Program-made: the position numbers and the translations under genes
Assembly (NCBI RefSeq): GCF_017377775.1
Contig: NZ_JAFVLN010000002.1
Span: forward strand, 620,001 to 684,000
Source: Streptomyces sp. VRA16 Mangrove soil
Lineage (GTDB): Bacteria > Actinomycetota > Actinomycetes > Streptomycetales > Streptomycetaceae
Length of the DNA stretch: 64,000 nucleotides
Reading direction: 5' to 3'
Shown: piece by piece, positions 9,128-18,511 of the stretch
How the letters are laid out: the number at the start of each line of letters is the position of its first letter
Position numbering within the stretch: the stretch's first letter is position 1
Notes under the pieces: generated by a model
What the model was told of the DNA's origin: nothing
The model's database searches: none
What the model saw: the letters and a program-made list of their open reading frames with translations, nothing else

Positions 9128-10051
9128 GTGACCACGGCGACGAACACGGCGGCCCCGGACGCGGACACCCGGACGGCACTGGCGCGGCAGACGGCGATCA
9201 GGACGGCGGCGGGCGCCTCGCGCTTCCCGTCCCGACTCGTCGCGCCGCCGATGTCGCTGCGCCCCTGGATCAGCGACATCGGCGTCACCTCGTACACCCC
9301 CGGTGTACCGGCCGCGATCGCCCATGTGCCGGACGCCGCCGTGCGGTTGGCGGTGCGCACCTTCCCGGAGGGCGGCAGCGACGTCCTCGCGATCGGGCCG
9401 CGCACCCGGGCCTCGTACCACGCGGACAAGACTCTTCCGCTCTGTCTCGATCTGCGGATCAGGCCGGGGGCGGCGCGCCCGCTGCTCGGCACATCGGCGC
9501 GGGAACTGGTGGGCCGCGTGGTGCCGTTGGCCGAGCTGCCGGGGCCGGAAGCGGCACGCTTGGCCCGTCGGCTCGGCGAGATCGGGGGCGATCTGAGCGA
9601 GGAGGAGGCGATCGCCGCGGTGACCGAGCTGCTGCCGCCCGTCCTCGTGCCGCACGACCCGGCCGAGGTGTCCCGGGAGACGCTGGTGCGGACCGCCGTC
9701 GCCGCGCTGTCGACCCGCCCCGGACGCCCGCTGCCCGCGTCGGTCGCCACGGTGGCCCGTGAACTCGCTGTCAGCGAACGGCAGTTGCGCAAGTTGTTCA
9801 CCGACGACGTGGGCGTGTCACCGAAGCACTTCGCCCGGATCGACCGCGCCCGGCAGGTGCTGGCGGGGGCCGCGCGCGGCGCCGGTGACGCGCCGGTGCC
9901 GTGGGCGGGCCTCGCGCAGGCCACCGGCTACTACGACCAGTCGCATATGGCGGCCGAGTTCCGCTCCCTGTTCGGTGTGGCGCCGACGGCGTTCGTCAGC
10001 GGGCGGCTGCCGGCGGCCACGCCCTGCCTCGGCCGCCGGGCAGCGGGCTGA
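9128..10051 (+). CDS. AraC-family transcriptional regulator
   Basis: 307 residues with a GTG start. The C-terminal hundred residues carry two helix-turn-helix units (VARELAVSERQLRKLF; LAQATGYYDQSHMAAEFR) ending in the typical SPKHF/GVAPTAF signatures. The N-terminal 180 residues form the ligand-binding half; a segment with VLAIGPRTRASYH is seen in AraC proteins with DUF6597-type sensor domains. It is divergent from the NmrA-like gene, its likely target. Confidence 0.88.
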   Translation: MTTATNTAAPDADTRTALARQTAIRTAAGASRFPSRLVAPPMSLRPWISDIGVTSYTPGVPAAIAHVPDAAVRLAVRTFPEGGSDVLAIGPRTRASYHADKTLPLCLDLRIRPGAARPLLGTSARELVGRVVPLAELPGPEAARLARRLGEIGGDLSEEEAIAAVTELLPPVLVPHDPAEVSRETLVRTAVAALSTRPGRPLPASVATVARELAVSERQLRKLFTDDVGVSPKHFARIDRARQVLAGAARGAGDAPVPWAGLAQATGYYDQSHMAAEFRSLFGVAPTAFVSGRLPAATPCLGRRAAG

Positions 10052-10073
10052 CACCGCGTACGCCGACGGCCCC

Positions 10074-10574
10074 ATGGAGTTCCGGATCAGGTCCTACGGA
10101 CATCCCGACGCGGCGCTGCTGAGCGACCAGGTGCAGGCCGAGTACCGCAGGCGTTTCGGCTACGACGACTTCACGGACCTGCACCCCGCGCACTTCGACC
10201 CGCCCGGCGGCCTGTTCCTCGTCGCGTACGACGCCGGGGTGCCGGTGGCTTCCGGCGGCTGGCGGGCGCAGGAACCCGACGCGTCGGGGTACGCGGACGG
10301 CGACGCCGAGCTGAAGCGGATGTTCGTGGTGGAGCGGGCGCGCGGCCGGGGCCTGGCGCGCGGCAACCTGGCGGCCCTGGAGGACAGCGCCCGCGCGGCG
10401 GGCCGCACCCGTATGGTCCTGGAGACCGGGATCATGCTGCCCGAGGCGATGACGCTCTACGAGTCCAGCGGATACCGCCCGACCGAACCGTTCGGCCCGT
10501 TCCGGGAGTACGAGGAGAGCCGCTTCTACGCCAAGTCCCTCCGGTCGGGCGAGCCTTGGGGACTTTCGAGGTGA
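10074..10574 (+). CDS. GNAT acetyltransferase
   Basis: 166 residues. The acetyl-CoA loop ARGRGLARGNLAALE near residues 84-98 is a variant of the RxxGxG/A motif. A preceding strand (ELKRMFVV) and the following EAMTLYESSGYRP complete the GNAT pattern. It acetylates an amine on an unknown small molecule or protein. The start codon lies 22 bp after the AraC stop, so the two may be co-transcribed. Confidence 0.85.
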   Translation: MEFRIRSYGHPDAALLSDQVQAEYRRRFGYDDFTDLHPAHFDPPGGLFLVAYDAGVPVASGGWRAQEPDASGYADGDAELKRMFVVERARGRGLARGNLAALEDSARAAGRTRMVLETGIMLPEAMTLYESSGYRPTEPFGPFREYEESRFYAKSLRSGEPWGLSR

Positions 10575-10637
10575 ACCCTCGGTGACTTCGCGGCGCGGCA
10601 CGGCGGCTCCCGGCGGCGCGGCGGGTAAGCACTTCTC

Positions 10638-12839
10638 ATGCCGCTGGCCCGCCGTACGTTCCTGACCGCGCTCGCCGGATCGGCGGCCGCGGTGTCCTGC
10701 ACCGCCGGGGCCGACGACCGGGAGGACGACGTGCCGCCGGTCCCGTCCGCCGCGGCCGGCGCCGCCGCGCGCAGGCTCATCGGCCGCGCGCACGCCGCGC
10801 AGGTGGAGTTCGCTCCCCCGGCCGGCCCGCGCGACACCTACCGGGTGGCGGGGCGGCCGGGTGCCGTCCGGATCACGGGCTCCTCCCCCGCGGTCCAACT
10901 CACGGGTCTCGGCGCCTACTTGAAACAGGTCGTACGGGCCGACCTCTCCTGGGCGGGCGAGCAGCTGCACCTCCCCCGCGAACTGCCCGCGCCCGCGCAT
11001 CCGCTGACCGGCCGGGCGAACGTCCCGCACCGTTTCGTCCTCAACGACACCAGCGACGGTTACACCGGGGCGTACCACGACTGGTCGTACTGGGAGCGGG
11101 AGCTGGACGTGCTCGCCCTGCACGGCTTCAACGAGGTACTCGTGTACGTGGGAGCGGACGCCCTGTACCACCGGGTTCTGCGCGGATTCGGCTACGGGGA
11201 CACCGAGTTGCGGGAGTGGATCCCGCTGCCCGCGCATCAGCCGTGGTGGCTGCTGCAGAACATGGCGGGCCCGGCGGGCGGCCCGGTCTCCGGCCGTCTG
11301 CTCGCCGCCCGCGCACGCCTGGGCCGCAGGATCGCCGACCGGGTGCGGGAGTTGGGGATGGAGCCGGTGCTGCCCGGCTACTACGGGACGGTGCCGCCGG
11401 GCTTCGCCGCACGGCAGCCGGGGGCGCACGTCGTGGCGCAGGGCGAGTGGTACGGGTACCGGCGGCCGGACTGGCTCGATCCGCGCGGCCCGCACTTCGC
11501 GCGGGTGGCGGCCGCGTACTACCGCACGCAGCGGGAGATGTTCGGCACCGCCCGCCTGTTCAAGATGGATCTGCTGCACGAGGGCGGCACGCCGGGGGAC
11601 GTGCCGGTCGGCGACGCCGCGCGCGGTGTCGAGAAGGCGCTGCGCACCGCGCACCCCGAGGCGACCTGGGTGATCCTGGGCTGGCGGCACAACCCGCCGA
11701 AGGAGCTCGTGAACGCGGTCGACAGGACGCGGATGCTGGTGGTCGACGGCATCTCCGACCGGTTCCCCACCGTGACGGACCGCGAGGCGGACTGGAACGG
11801 CACACCTTACGCGTTCGGTTCCATCTGGAACTTCGGCGGACACACGGTGCTCGGCGCCAACACGCGCGACTGGGTCGACCTCTACCCCCGGTGGCGCACC
11901 AGGCCCGGGAGCACCCTGCGCGGCACGGCCCTGCTGCCGGAGGCGGCGGACAACAACCCGGCGGCGTTCGAGCTGTTCGCCGAACTCGCCTGGCGGACGG
12001 CCGACTTGGACCTGCGTCGGTGGTTCGAGGAGTGGTCGGTGCGCCGGTACGGGGCGCGGGACCCGCACGCCGCCGCGGCCTGGGACGTGCTGCGCCGCAC
12101 CGTCTACGGCACGACCCGCGCGGACGGCTGGGCCGAGGGCGCCGACGGCCTGTTCGGCGCGCGTCCCTCGCTCACGGCCCGCTCGGCCGCGAGCTGGTCG
12201 CCGAAGCGACTCCGGTACGACCCGGACGAGTTCGACAAGGCGCTCGGCCATCTGCTGGCGGTGCGCGCCGGGCTGCGGTCCTCGTCGGCGTACCGCAGAG
12301 ACCTCCTGGACGTGGCCCGCCAGTCGCTCTCCCACCGCAGCCGCGCCCTCCTCCCCCGCATCAGGCAGGCGTACGAGGCCCGGGACCGCGCCGCCTTCGA
12401 CCGCCTCACCGGGGACTGGCTCTCCCTCATGGACCTGCTCGACCGGCTCCTTGCCACCGACTCCCGTCATCTGCTGGGAAGTTGGGTGGCGCAGGCCCGC
12501 TCCTGGGGCGGCGACGAGGAGGAGCGGGACCGGCTCGCGCGCGATCAGCTGTCGCTGGTGACGGTGTGGGGGACGCGCGCGGGCGCCGACGCCGGGCTGC
12601 ACGACTACGCGAACCGGGAGTGGGCGGGGCTCGTGGGCGGTCTCTACCGCAAGCGCTGGGCGACGTACTTCGACGCGCTGCGGGCCGCGATCGACCAGGG
12701 CGGCGAGCCGCGGCCGGTGGACTGGTTCGCCCTGGAGGACGCCTGGATCCGCGATCCGGGGACACCGCCGGCGACCCGGCCGACCGGATCCACGTACGAC
12801 GTGGCAGCTCAGGTGCGTGATCGCCTGCGTACGGGCTGA
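10638..12839 (+). CDS. GH89 alpha-N-acetylglucosaminidase
   Basis: 733 residues, matching the NAGLU/GH89 family. The N-terminus MPLARRTFLTALAGSAAAVSC looks like a Tat-type or lipoprotein export signal, with Cys about residue 21. Characteristic segments include LPAHQPWWLLQNMAGP, the FKMDLLHEGG stretch near residue 312 and LLPEAADNNPAAFE near 434; the conserved Glu in the last two positions correspond to the catalytic pair of GH89. The enzyme would release alpha-linked N-acetylglucosamine from glycans outside the cell. The next gene is a secreted chitosanase, suggesting an amino-sugar scavenging locus. Confidence 0.9.
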   Translation: MPLARRTFLTALAGSAAAVSCTAGADDREDDVPPVPSAAAGAAARRLIGRAHAAQVEFAPPAGPRDTYRVAGRPGAVRITGSSPAVQLTGLGAYLKQVVRADLSWAGEQLHLPRELPAPAHPLTGRANVPHRFVLNDTSDGYTGAYHDWSYWERELDVLALHGFNEVLVYVGADALYHRVLRGFGYGDTELREWIPLPAHQPWWLLQNMAGPAGGPVSGRLLAARARLGRRIADRVRELGMEPVLPGYYGTVPPGFAARQPGAHVVAQGEWYGYRRPDWLDPRGPHFARVAAAYYRTQREMFGTARLFKMDLLHEGGTPGDVPVGDAARGVEKALRTAHPEATWVILGWRHNPPKELVNAVDRTRMLVVDGISDRFPTVTDREADWNGTPYAFGSIWNFGGHTVLGANTRDWVDLYPRWRTRPGSTLRGTALLPEAADNNPAAFELFAELAWRTADLDLRRWFEEWSVRRYGARDPHAAAAWDVLRRTVYGTTRADGWAEGADGLFGARPSLTARSAASWSPKRLRYDPDEFDKALGHLLAVRAGLRSSSAYRRDLLDVARQSLSHRSRALLPRIRQAYEARDRAAFDRLTGDWLSLMDLLDRLLATDSRHLLGSWVAQARSWGGDEEERDRLARDQLSLVTVWGTRAGADAGLHDYANREWAGLVGGLYRKRWATYFDALRAAIDQGGEPRPVDWFALEDAWIRDPGTPPATRPTGSTYDVAAQVRDRLRTG

Positions 12840-12915
12840 TCCTCCGGCCGCCCGCCCACTCAACTCGTCACCCCCCGACACCTCTTGACGGGTATACGTC
12901 ACGCGCAATCTCTGG

Positions 12916-12930
12916 TAGGAAACCTTCCTA
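12916..12930. promoter_or_regulatory. Palindromic operator upstream of chitosanase
   Basis: TAGGAA-ACC-TTCCTA is a perfect 6+3+6 inverted repeat 39 bp before the chitosanase start. Palindromes of this kind precede Streptomyces secreted glycosidase genes; chitosanases are known to be regulated by ROK-family repressors, so this is a likely repressor site. A TTGACG -35-like element lies upstream at 12885. Confidence 0.6.
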
Positions 12931-12968
12931 ACAGTCGACGGAACCACGAACTCCCCTCAGGAGGAAAC

Positions 12969-13808
12969 GTGTCCACCCCCCACATACGCACGTCCAGCCC
13001 CTCCCGTCGCGCGCTTCTCGCCGTGCTCGGCGCCACCGTCGTCGCGGCTCCGTTCCTGACCACCCAGCTCGCCGGAGCCGCCCCGGTGACCTCCGACGCG
13101 GGCGGACTCGACGACCCGGCGAAGAAGGAGATCGCCATGCAGCTGGTGTCGAGCGCGGAGAACTCCTCGCTCGACTGGAAGGCGCAGTACAAGTACATCG
13201 AGGACATCGGCGACGGGCGCGGCTACACCGCCGGGATCATCGGTTTCTGCTCCGGCACCGGGGACATGCTCGACCTCGTCGAGCTGTACACCGCCCGCGC
13301 CCCCGGCAACGTCCTCGCCCCGTATCTGCCGGCGCTGCGCGAGGTGAACGGCAGCGACTCGCACGACGGGCTCGACCCGGACTTCCCCGACGCGTGGGCG
13401 CGGGCGGCGGCCGACCCGGCGTTCCAGCAGGCGCAGAACGACGAGCGGGACCGGGTCTACTTCGATCCCGGGGTGGCCCGGGGCAAGGCCGACCGGGTCG
13501 GCACGCTGGGGCAGTTCGCGTACTACGACGCCCTCGTCATGCACGGCAACGGCTCGGACCGGACCGGCTTCCCCGCGATCCGCGAGCGCGCGCTCGGCGT
13601 GGCGCGCCCGCCCGCGCAGGGCGGTGACGAGGTCACCTGGCTGAACGCGTTCCTCGACGCACGGGTCTGGGCGATGAAGCAGGAGGAGGCGCACAGTGAC
13701 ACCAGCCGCGTCGACACCGCCCAGCGCGTCTTCCTGGAACAGGGGAACCTGAACCTGGACCCGCCGCTGCACTGGAAGGTGTACGGACAGAGCTTCCACA
13801 TCGGCTGA
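12969..13808 (+). CDS. GH46 chitosanase, secreted
   Basis: 279 residues starting at GTG after GAGGAAAC. Residues 1-38 form a twin-arginine-type export signal (SRRALLAVLG) with an AxA cleavage site. The catalytic acid Glu lies in SSAENSSLDW (about residue 64) and the second acid Asp in EDIGDGRGYT (about residue 80), matching the Glu22/Asp40 pair of the Streptomyces N174 enzyme. The rest is colinear with GH46. The enzyme hydrolyses beta-1,4 glucosamine polymers outside the cell. A palindromic operator precedes it and a strong bidirectional hairpin follows. Confidence 0.95.
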   Translation: MSTPHIRTSSPSRRALLAVLGATVVAAPFLTTQLAGAAPVTSDAGGLDDPAKKEIAMQLVSSAENSSLDWKAQYKYIEDIGDGRGYTAGIIGFCSGTGDMLDLVELYTARAPGNVLAPYLPALREVNGSDSHDGLDPDFPDAWARAAADPAFQQAQNDERDRVYFDPGVARGKADRVGTLGQFAYYDALVMHGNGSDRTGFPAIRERALGVARPPAQGGDEVTWLNAFLDARVWAMKQEEAHSDTSRVDTAQRVFLEQGNLNLDPPLHWKVYGQSFHIG

Positions 13809-13818
13809 CGGCGCTCAT

Positions 13819-13857
13819 GGGTGATGCCGCGCCGTGGTCCGGGGCGCGGCATCACCC
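13819..13857. terminator. Bidirectional terminator hairpin
   Basis: A perfect 15-bp stem (GGGTGATGCCGCGCC at 13819-13833 with its complement at 13843-13857) and a nine-base loop lie between the convergent chitosanase and permease genes. Confidence 0.85.
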
Positions 13858-13869
13858 GCGGAGGGCTGA

Positions 13870-15330
13870 TCAGTGGGCGCCCGCGGTGGACCCCGTGCGC
13901 TGTTCCGCGATCGCTCCGCCCGACTCCATCGGCGCCGTGACGTCGTCCGCCTCGCGGCCCTTGCCGATGTGGTTGAAGACCAGGTTCAGGAGCACGGCGG
14001 CGACACAGCCCGTCGAGATGCCCGAGTCCAGGATGATCTTCGCGCGCTCCGGGAACGCGTGGTAGAACTCCGGCGCCGCGATCGGGATCAGGCCCACGGC
14101 GAGCGAGACGGCGACGATGAGGACGTTGTTGTCCTTGTCGAGGCCCGCCTTGACCAGCGTCTGGATGCCGCTGGCCGCGACCGAGCCGAACAGGACGACG
14201 CCGGCGCCGCCGAGGACCGGACGGGGCACGACCGCGATCAGCGAGGCGGCCATCGGGCACAGGCCCATCAGGACCAGGAAGGCGCCGCCGGTCGCGACCA
14301 CGTACCGGCTGCGGATCTTCGTCATCGCGACGAGACCGATGTTCTGCGCGAAGGCGCTGCACATGAAGCCGTTGAACAGCGGGCTGATCGCCGTGCCGAG
14401 GGTGTCGGCGCGCAGTCCGGCCGCGATGGTCTTCTCGTCGGCCGGGCGGTCGACGATCTTACCGAGGGCGAGCATGTCCGCCGTGGACTCCGTCATGGAG
14501 ACCACCATCACGACGCACAGCGAGACGATGGCCGCGCCCGCGAACTGCGGTGCGCCGAAGTGGAACGGGGTCGGGAAGCCGACGATGTCCGCGTCGCCGA
14601 CCGGCGAGAAGTCCGTGACACCGAACGGGATCGCGATGACCGTGCCGACGACCAGGCCGAGGAGCACGGCGATCTGCTTGACGAAGCCGGTGGTGAAGCG
14701 GCGCAGCAGCAGAACGATGACCAGGGTGATCCCGGCGAGGGCCAGGTTCTTCATCGAGCCGTAGTCGGTCGCCTTGGGGTTCGGTCCTTGCGCCCAGCCG
14801 AAGGCGACCGGCATCAGCGAGATGCCGATGAGCGTGATGACCGTACCCGTGACGACCGGCGGGAAGAACCGGATCGCCTTCGAGAAGAAGGGGGCGGCGA
14901 TGAAGCCGAGGACGCCGGCGACGATCACCGCGCCGAAGATGACCGGCAGGGCGTCGCTCTTGTCCTTCGTCGAGTCGACGACGGCGAGCATCGGGGCGAC
15001 GCCCGCGAACGTCACGCCGTTGACGAACGGCAGCCGCGCGCCGATCCTCCAGATGCCGAGCGTCTGGAGGAAGGTCGCGAGACCGGCCGTGAACAGGCAG
15101 GCGCCCGTCAGGAACGTGAGGTCCTTGGGGGACAGTCCTATGTACGCGCCGACGATCAGCGGGGGCGCGACCACGCCGGCGTACATCGCGGCGACGTGCT
15201 GCAGGCCCGTGGTCGCCATCTTCAGCGGGGGCAGCGTCTCGTCTACCGGGTGTTTGGTATGTCCCGTCGTGCCGTCTGCGGCCTCGGCGGGGGTGGTGCC
15301 TTGCTTGGTGAACCTGGGCGTCGTCGCCAC
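13870..15330 (-). CDS. NCS2 purine/uracil permease
   Basis: 486 residues with about 12-14 hydrophobic segments. LQHVAAMYAGVVAPPLI (residues 44-60) and the signature QNIGLVAMTKIRSR mark the nucleobase-ascorbate (NCS2/NAT) family of proton symporters for xanthine, urate or uracil. GTG start with CCGGAGGAG upstream. Its position in a purine-degradation cluster suggests xanthine, guanine or urate uptake. A second NCS2 permease of similar sequence lies 1.7 kb away, on the other side of the amidohydrolase gene. The 225-bp leader carries three tandem hairpins. Confidence 0.92.
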   Translation of the reverse strand: MATTPRFTKQGTTPAEAADGTTGHTKHPVDETLPPLKMATTGLQHVAAMYAGVVAPPLIVGAYIGLSPKDLTFLTGACLFTAGLATFLQTLGIWRIGARLPFVNGVTFAGVAPMLAVVDSTKDKSDALPVIFGAVIVAGVLGFIAAPFFSKAIRFFPPVVTGTVITLIGISLMPVAFGWAQGPNPKATDYGSMKNLALAGITLVIVLLLRRFTTGFVKQIAVLLGLVVGTVIAIPFGVTDFSPVGDADIVGFPTPFHFGAPQFAGAAIVSLCVVMVVSMTESTADMLALGKIVDRPADEKTIAAGLRADTLGTAISPLFNGFMCSAFAQNIGLVAMTKIRSRYVVATGGAFLVLMGLCPMAASLIAVVPRPVLGGAGVVLFGSVAASGIQTLVKAGLDKDNNVLIVAVSLAVGLIPIAAPEFYHAFPERAKIILDSGISTGCVAAVLLNLVFNHIGKGREADDVTAPMESGGAIAEQRTGSTAGAH

Positions 15331-15444
15331 TGCGGCTCCTCCGGTTGTTTTCCGGCCCCGGCAGGCCGCCGGCGCTTTTCGCTTCTGGGAGGTGGTGCAA
15401 GGTGCTCGGTATTCGGTTGTTGTGCGCCCAGGTACTGCTGACCG

Positions 15445-15540
15445 CCCCGGGAACGTGAAGTTCGGGCCACGTTCCGGGGCGGCACCCGAGCTGCCCGCTC
15501 GGCAGCTCGGGTCCGGCCGGGGACCGTCCTCCCCGGCCGG
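15445..15540 (-). terminator. Three back-to-back hairpins
   Basis: Reading the minus strand, three stems follow each other. The first is 11 bp (15540-15513, loop of 6), the second 12 bp (15512-15484, loop of 5), and the third 12 bp with one bulged G (15479-15445). They lie just after the amidohydrolase stop and before the permease leader. They may terminate the upstream message or form a structured leader for the permease. Confidence 0.65.
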
Positions 15541-15555
15541 AGATCAAGGGTGGGT

Positions 15556-16965
15556 TCAGGCCTGCGCGGCGATCCGCGCCAGGCGCTGCGCCTCGTCCCG
15601 CGTGGAGCGGGCGATGGCGTCCTCGTCGACGTGCAGCAGCCGGGAGTTCTCCACGACCGGCCTGCCGCCCACGAGCGAGAGAGTGACCGGGGCGGCCGCG
15701 CCGAAGACGAGCGCGATGACCGGGTCGGAGATCGAGGCGTGCGCGAGCGTGTCCATCTTCCACAGCACCAGGTCGGCCAGCTTGCCGGCCTCCAGGGAGC
15801 CGATCTCCCGTGCGCGGCCCAGGACTTGGGCGCCACCGAACGTGCCGAGGCGCAGCGCCTGACGGGCGTTCAGGGCGGCCTCGCGGTGGGCGCCCAGGCG
15901 GTTGATCAGGAGGGCGTTGCGCAGCTCGGTGTGGAGCTCGCCGGACTCGTTGGAGGCGGTGCCGTCGACGCCCAGGCCGACCGGGACACCGGCGGCGAGC
16001 ATGTCGGGGACGCGGGCGATGCCCGCCGCCAGCCGGGCGTTCGAGGACGGGCAGTGCGCGACGCCCGTCCTCGTGCGGGCGAACGCGGCGATGTCGGAGT
16101 CGTTCATGTGGACGCTGTGCGCCATCCACACGTCCTCGCCGAGCCAGCCCGTGCTCTCGAAGTAGTCGGTGGGGCCCATGCCGAACAGCTCGTGGCAGAA
16201 CTTCTCCTCCTCGACCGTCTCGCTGCCGTGCGTGTGCAGCCGCACCCCGAGGCGGCGCGCCAACTCCGCGCCCTGCTTGAGGAGTTCGGTGGAGACCGAG
16301 AACGGCGAACAGGGGGCCACGGCCACCTGCGTCATCGCGTCGAAGGAGGCGTCGTGGTGCTTCTTGACGGTCTCCTCGGTCGCGGCGAGCGCGCCTTCGA
16401 GGGTCTCGACGGCGAAGTCCGGCGGCAGGCCGCCGTCCTTCTCGCTGCGGTCCATGGAGCCGCGGGCCAGGGTGAAACGCACGCCCATCTCGGAGGCGGC
16501 ACGGATGATCGACCCGGAGATGTCACCCGAGCCCTGGGGGAACACGTAGTGGTGGTCCATGGCGGTGGTGACACCGCCGCGGGCCATCATCGCGAGGGAG
16601 CCCTGCGCCGCCGCGTACGTCATCTGCTCGTCGATGCGCGCCCAGGTCGGGTACAGCGCCACCAGCCAGTTGAACAGGTTGTGGTCCGTCGCCAGACCAC
16701 GGGTGATCCACTGGTAGAAGTGGTGGTGCGTGTTGACCAGGCCGGGCGTGGCGAGGTGGCCGGTGCCGTCGATGCGGCGGACCACGTTGTCCAGGCCCGC
16801 CGGGGCGCTGCCCGCCCCGATGGACTCGATCCTGTTGCCCGCGACGACGATGTGTCCCGAGGCGTACTCGGTGTCCTGGGCGTCGACCGTCGCGATGGCG
16901 ACGTTCTCGATGACGATCCGCTCGACCTGCGAGCCTGCCGAAGAAGAAGCCGTGGTAGGTGCCAT
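15556..16965 (-). CDS. 8-oxoguanine-deaminase-type amidohydrolase
   Basis: 469 residues. ATG 16965 was chosen because GGAAG precedes it; an in-frame ATG 12 codons upstream has no better site. Metal-binding motifs of the amidohydrolase superfamily are present: NTHHHFYQW near residue 77, HTHGSE near 241, a following AHSVHM, and LGVDGTASNE near 327 with the catalytic Asp. This pattern matches 8-oxoguanine deaminases, often labelled atrazine-chlorohydrolase-like. The reaction would be deamination of 8-oxoguanine (to urate) or a related purine in the cytoplasm. Flanking NCS2 permeases and the uricase genes support a purine substrate. Confidence 0.85.
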   Translation of the reverse strand: MAPTTASSSAGSQVERIVIENVAIATVDAQDTEYASGHIVVAGNRIESIGAGSAPAGLDNVVRRIDGTGHLATPGLVNTHHHFYQWITRGLATDHNLFNWLVALYPTWARIDEQMTYAAAQGSLAMMARGGVTTAMDHHYVFPQGSGDISGSIIRAASEMGVRFTLARGSMDRSEKDGGLPPDFAVETLEGALAATEETVKKHHDASFDAMTQVAVAPCSPFSVSTELLKQGAELARRLGVRLHTHGSETVEEEKFCHELFGMGPTDYFESTGWLGEDVWMAHSVHMNDSDIAAFARTRTGVAHCPSSNARLAAGIARVPDMLAAGVPVGLGVDGTASNESGELHTELRNALLINRLGAHREAALNARQALRLGTFGGAQVLGRAREIGSLEAGKLADLVLWKMDTLAHASISDPVIALVFGAAAPVTLSLVGGRPVVENSRLLHVDEDAIARSTRDEAQRLARIAAQA

Positions 16966-17010
16966 GGTGCTTCCTTCATTTCGTGAGTGGCGATTGGGCA
17001 CGGCAGGACC

Positions 17011-18426
17011 CTAGGAGGATTTGAGTGCCGCAGCCGCGCCGGCGCTGCTGCGGGTGCCGAGATGGTGGAAGAAGAGGTTCAGCGAGACGGCGACGAGCGC
17101 GCCGGCGCTGATGCCGGAACCGAGCACGGTCTGCGCCCAGGCCGGGAAATCGGCGTAGAAGGTGGGCGCGGCGAGCGGGATGATGCCCGCGCCGAGCGAG
17201 ACGGCCACCAGGATGATGTTGGAGCTGTCGTCGAGGCCGGCCTCGGAGAGCGTACGGATGCCGCTGACGGCGATGGAGCCGAACAGGACGATGCCCGCGC
17301 CGCCCAGCACCGGCATCGGGACCATCGAGACCACCGCGCCGAGCACCGGGAAGGCGCCGAGGATCAGCAGGGCCCCGCCGGCGACCGCGACGACGTACCG
17401 GCTGCGCACCTTGGTGAGCGAGACGACGCCGACGTTCTGCGCGAACGCGGAGGTCGGGAAGCCGCCGAAGATCGGGCCGAGGAAGGTGGCGATGCCGTCG
17501 GTGCGCAGGCCGCGGGTGATGGTCCGCCCGTCGCAGTCGCGCTCGCAGATCTCGCCGATGGCGAGCATGCCGGCCGACGACTCCGTCATCAGGACGAGCA
17601 TCACCAGGCAGAGGGAGACGATGGCGGCGGGCTGGAACTCGGGGGTGCCGAAGGCGAACGGTGTCGGGAGGGCCGCGACGGGCGCCGACCTGATGGCGCC
17701 GAAGTCCGCCATGCCGAACGGGATCGCGGCGAGCGTGCCGATCAACAGGCCGAAGAGCAGGGCGACTTGCTTGACGAAGCCGCGGCCGAAGCGCTGGATC
17801 AGCAGGATCACGACGAGGGTGAAGCCGGCGAGCGCGAGATAGCGCATGTCGCCGTAGTCGGCGGCGGTCTTGTCGCCGCCTTGGGCCCAGCCGACGGGTA
17901 CGGGCATCAGGGTCACGCCGATGAGGGTGATGACGACGCCGGTGACCAGCGGAGGGAAGAAGCGCAGCAGCCGCCCGAAGAAGGGGCCGATGGCGAGGCA
18001 GAAGACGCCCGCGACCATGACCGCCCCGTAGATGGCGGGGAGTTGGTCGCCCTGGGCGTTCGTCTCGGCGATGGCCAGCATGGGCGCGATGCCCGCGGAC
18101 GAGGCGGCGTTGACGAACGGGAGCCGGTTGCCGACGAAGCCCTTGACGCCGAGCGTCTGGAGCAGGGTGGCCACACCGGCGATGAGCAGGGACGCGGCGA
18201 TCAGCCGGGTCTGGCCCGCGGTGTCCAGGCGGACGGCCTGGCCGATGATGAGCGGAGGGGTGACGACGCCGGCGTACATGGCGGCGATGTGCTGGAGCGC
18301 GGCGGGGACGAGCCGCGAGACATGGAGCTTTTCGTCCACCGGGTGCACCGTGGTGACAGGAAGGGTGCGGTCCGGCAGGGGGGTGGAACACGGGCCTTCA
18401 GCCGGCCCCTTTGCGGGCGTTGCCAT
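17011..18426 (-). CDS. NCS2 purine/uracil permease (second copy)
   Basis: 471 residues, multi-spanning, with LQHIAAMYAGVVTPPLI and QNVGVVSLTKVRSR, the NAT signature. ATG 18426 has GGAGGGAAC just upstream. It is clearly paralogous to the permease at 13870-15330 but diverged, so the two may differ in substrate. It is transcribed in the same direction as uricase, 84 bp downstream of it, with a hairpin in between. Confidence 0.92.
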   Translation of the reverse strand: MATPAKGPAEGPCSTPLPDRTLPVTTVHPVDEKLHVSRLVPAALQHIAAMYAGVVTPPLIIGQAVRLDTAGQTRLIAASLLIAGVATLLQTLGVKGFVGNRLPFVNAASSAGIAPMLAIAETNAQGDQLPAIYGAVMVAGVFCLAIGPFFGRLLRFFPPLVTGVVITLIGVTLMPVPVGWAQGGDKTAADYGDMRYLALAGFTLVVILLIQRFGRGFVKQVALLFGLLIGTLAAIPFGMADFGAIRSAPVAALPTPFAFGTPEFQPAAIVSLCLVMLVLMTESSAGMLAIGEICERDCDGRTITRGLRTDGIATFLGPIFGGFPTSAFAQNVGVVSLTKVRSRYVVAVAGGALLILGAFPVLGAVVSMVPMPVLGGAGIVLFGSIAVSGIRTLSEAGLDDSSNIILVAVSLGAGIIPLAAPTFYADFPAWAQTVLGSGISAGALVAVSLNLFFHHLGTRSSAGAAAALKSS

Positions 18427-18445
18427 GTTGTTCCCTCCGGGAGGG

Positions 18446-18478
18446 GTGCCCCCGCCGACTGCGGGTGGACGGGGGCAC
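18446..18478. terminator. Hairpin between uricase and permease genes
   Basis: GTGCCCCCG (18446-18454) pairs with CGGGGGCAC (18470-18478). On the minus strand it lies after the uricase stop, so it may stop or attenuate read-through into the permease. Confidence 0.55.
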
Positions 18479-18511
18479 TGCCTCAAGAACGCGAAAAGGA
18501 CGCGAAGACCG

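Noticed and set aside
9996..12947. 983-codon frame opposite the GH89 gene
   Set aside because: The plus strand encodes a clear NAGLU-family enzyme; the opposite frame has low-complexity Arg/Gly/Val composition and no domains.
10638..13808. Start of a chitin/chitosan utilisation cluster
   Set aside because: Only two secreted hydrolases are present; no transporter, sugar kinase or regulator lies next to them.
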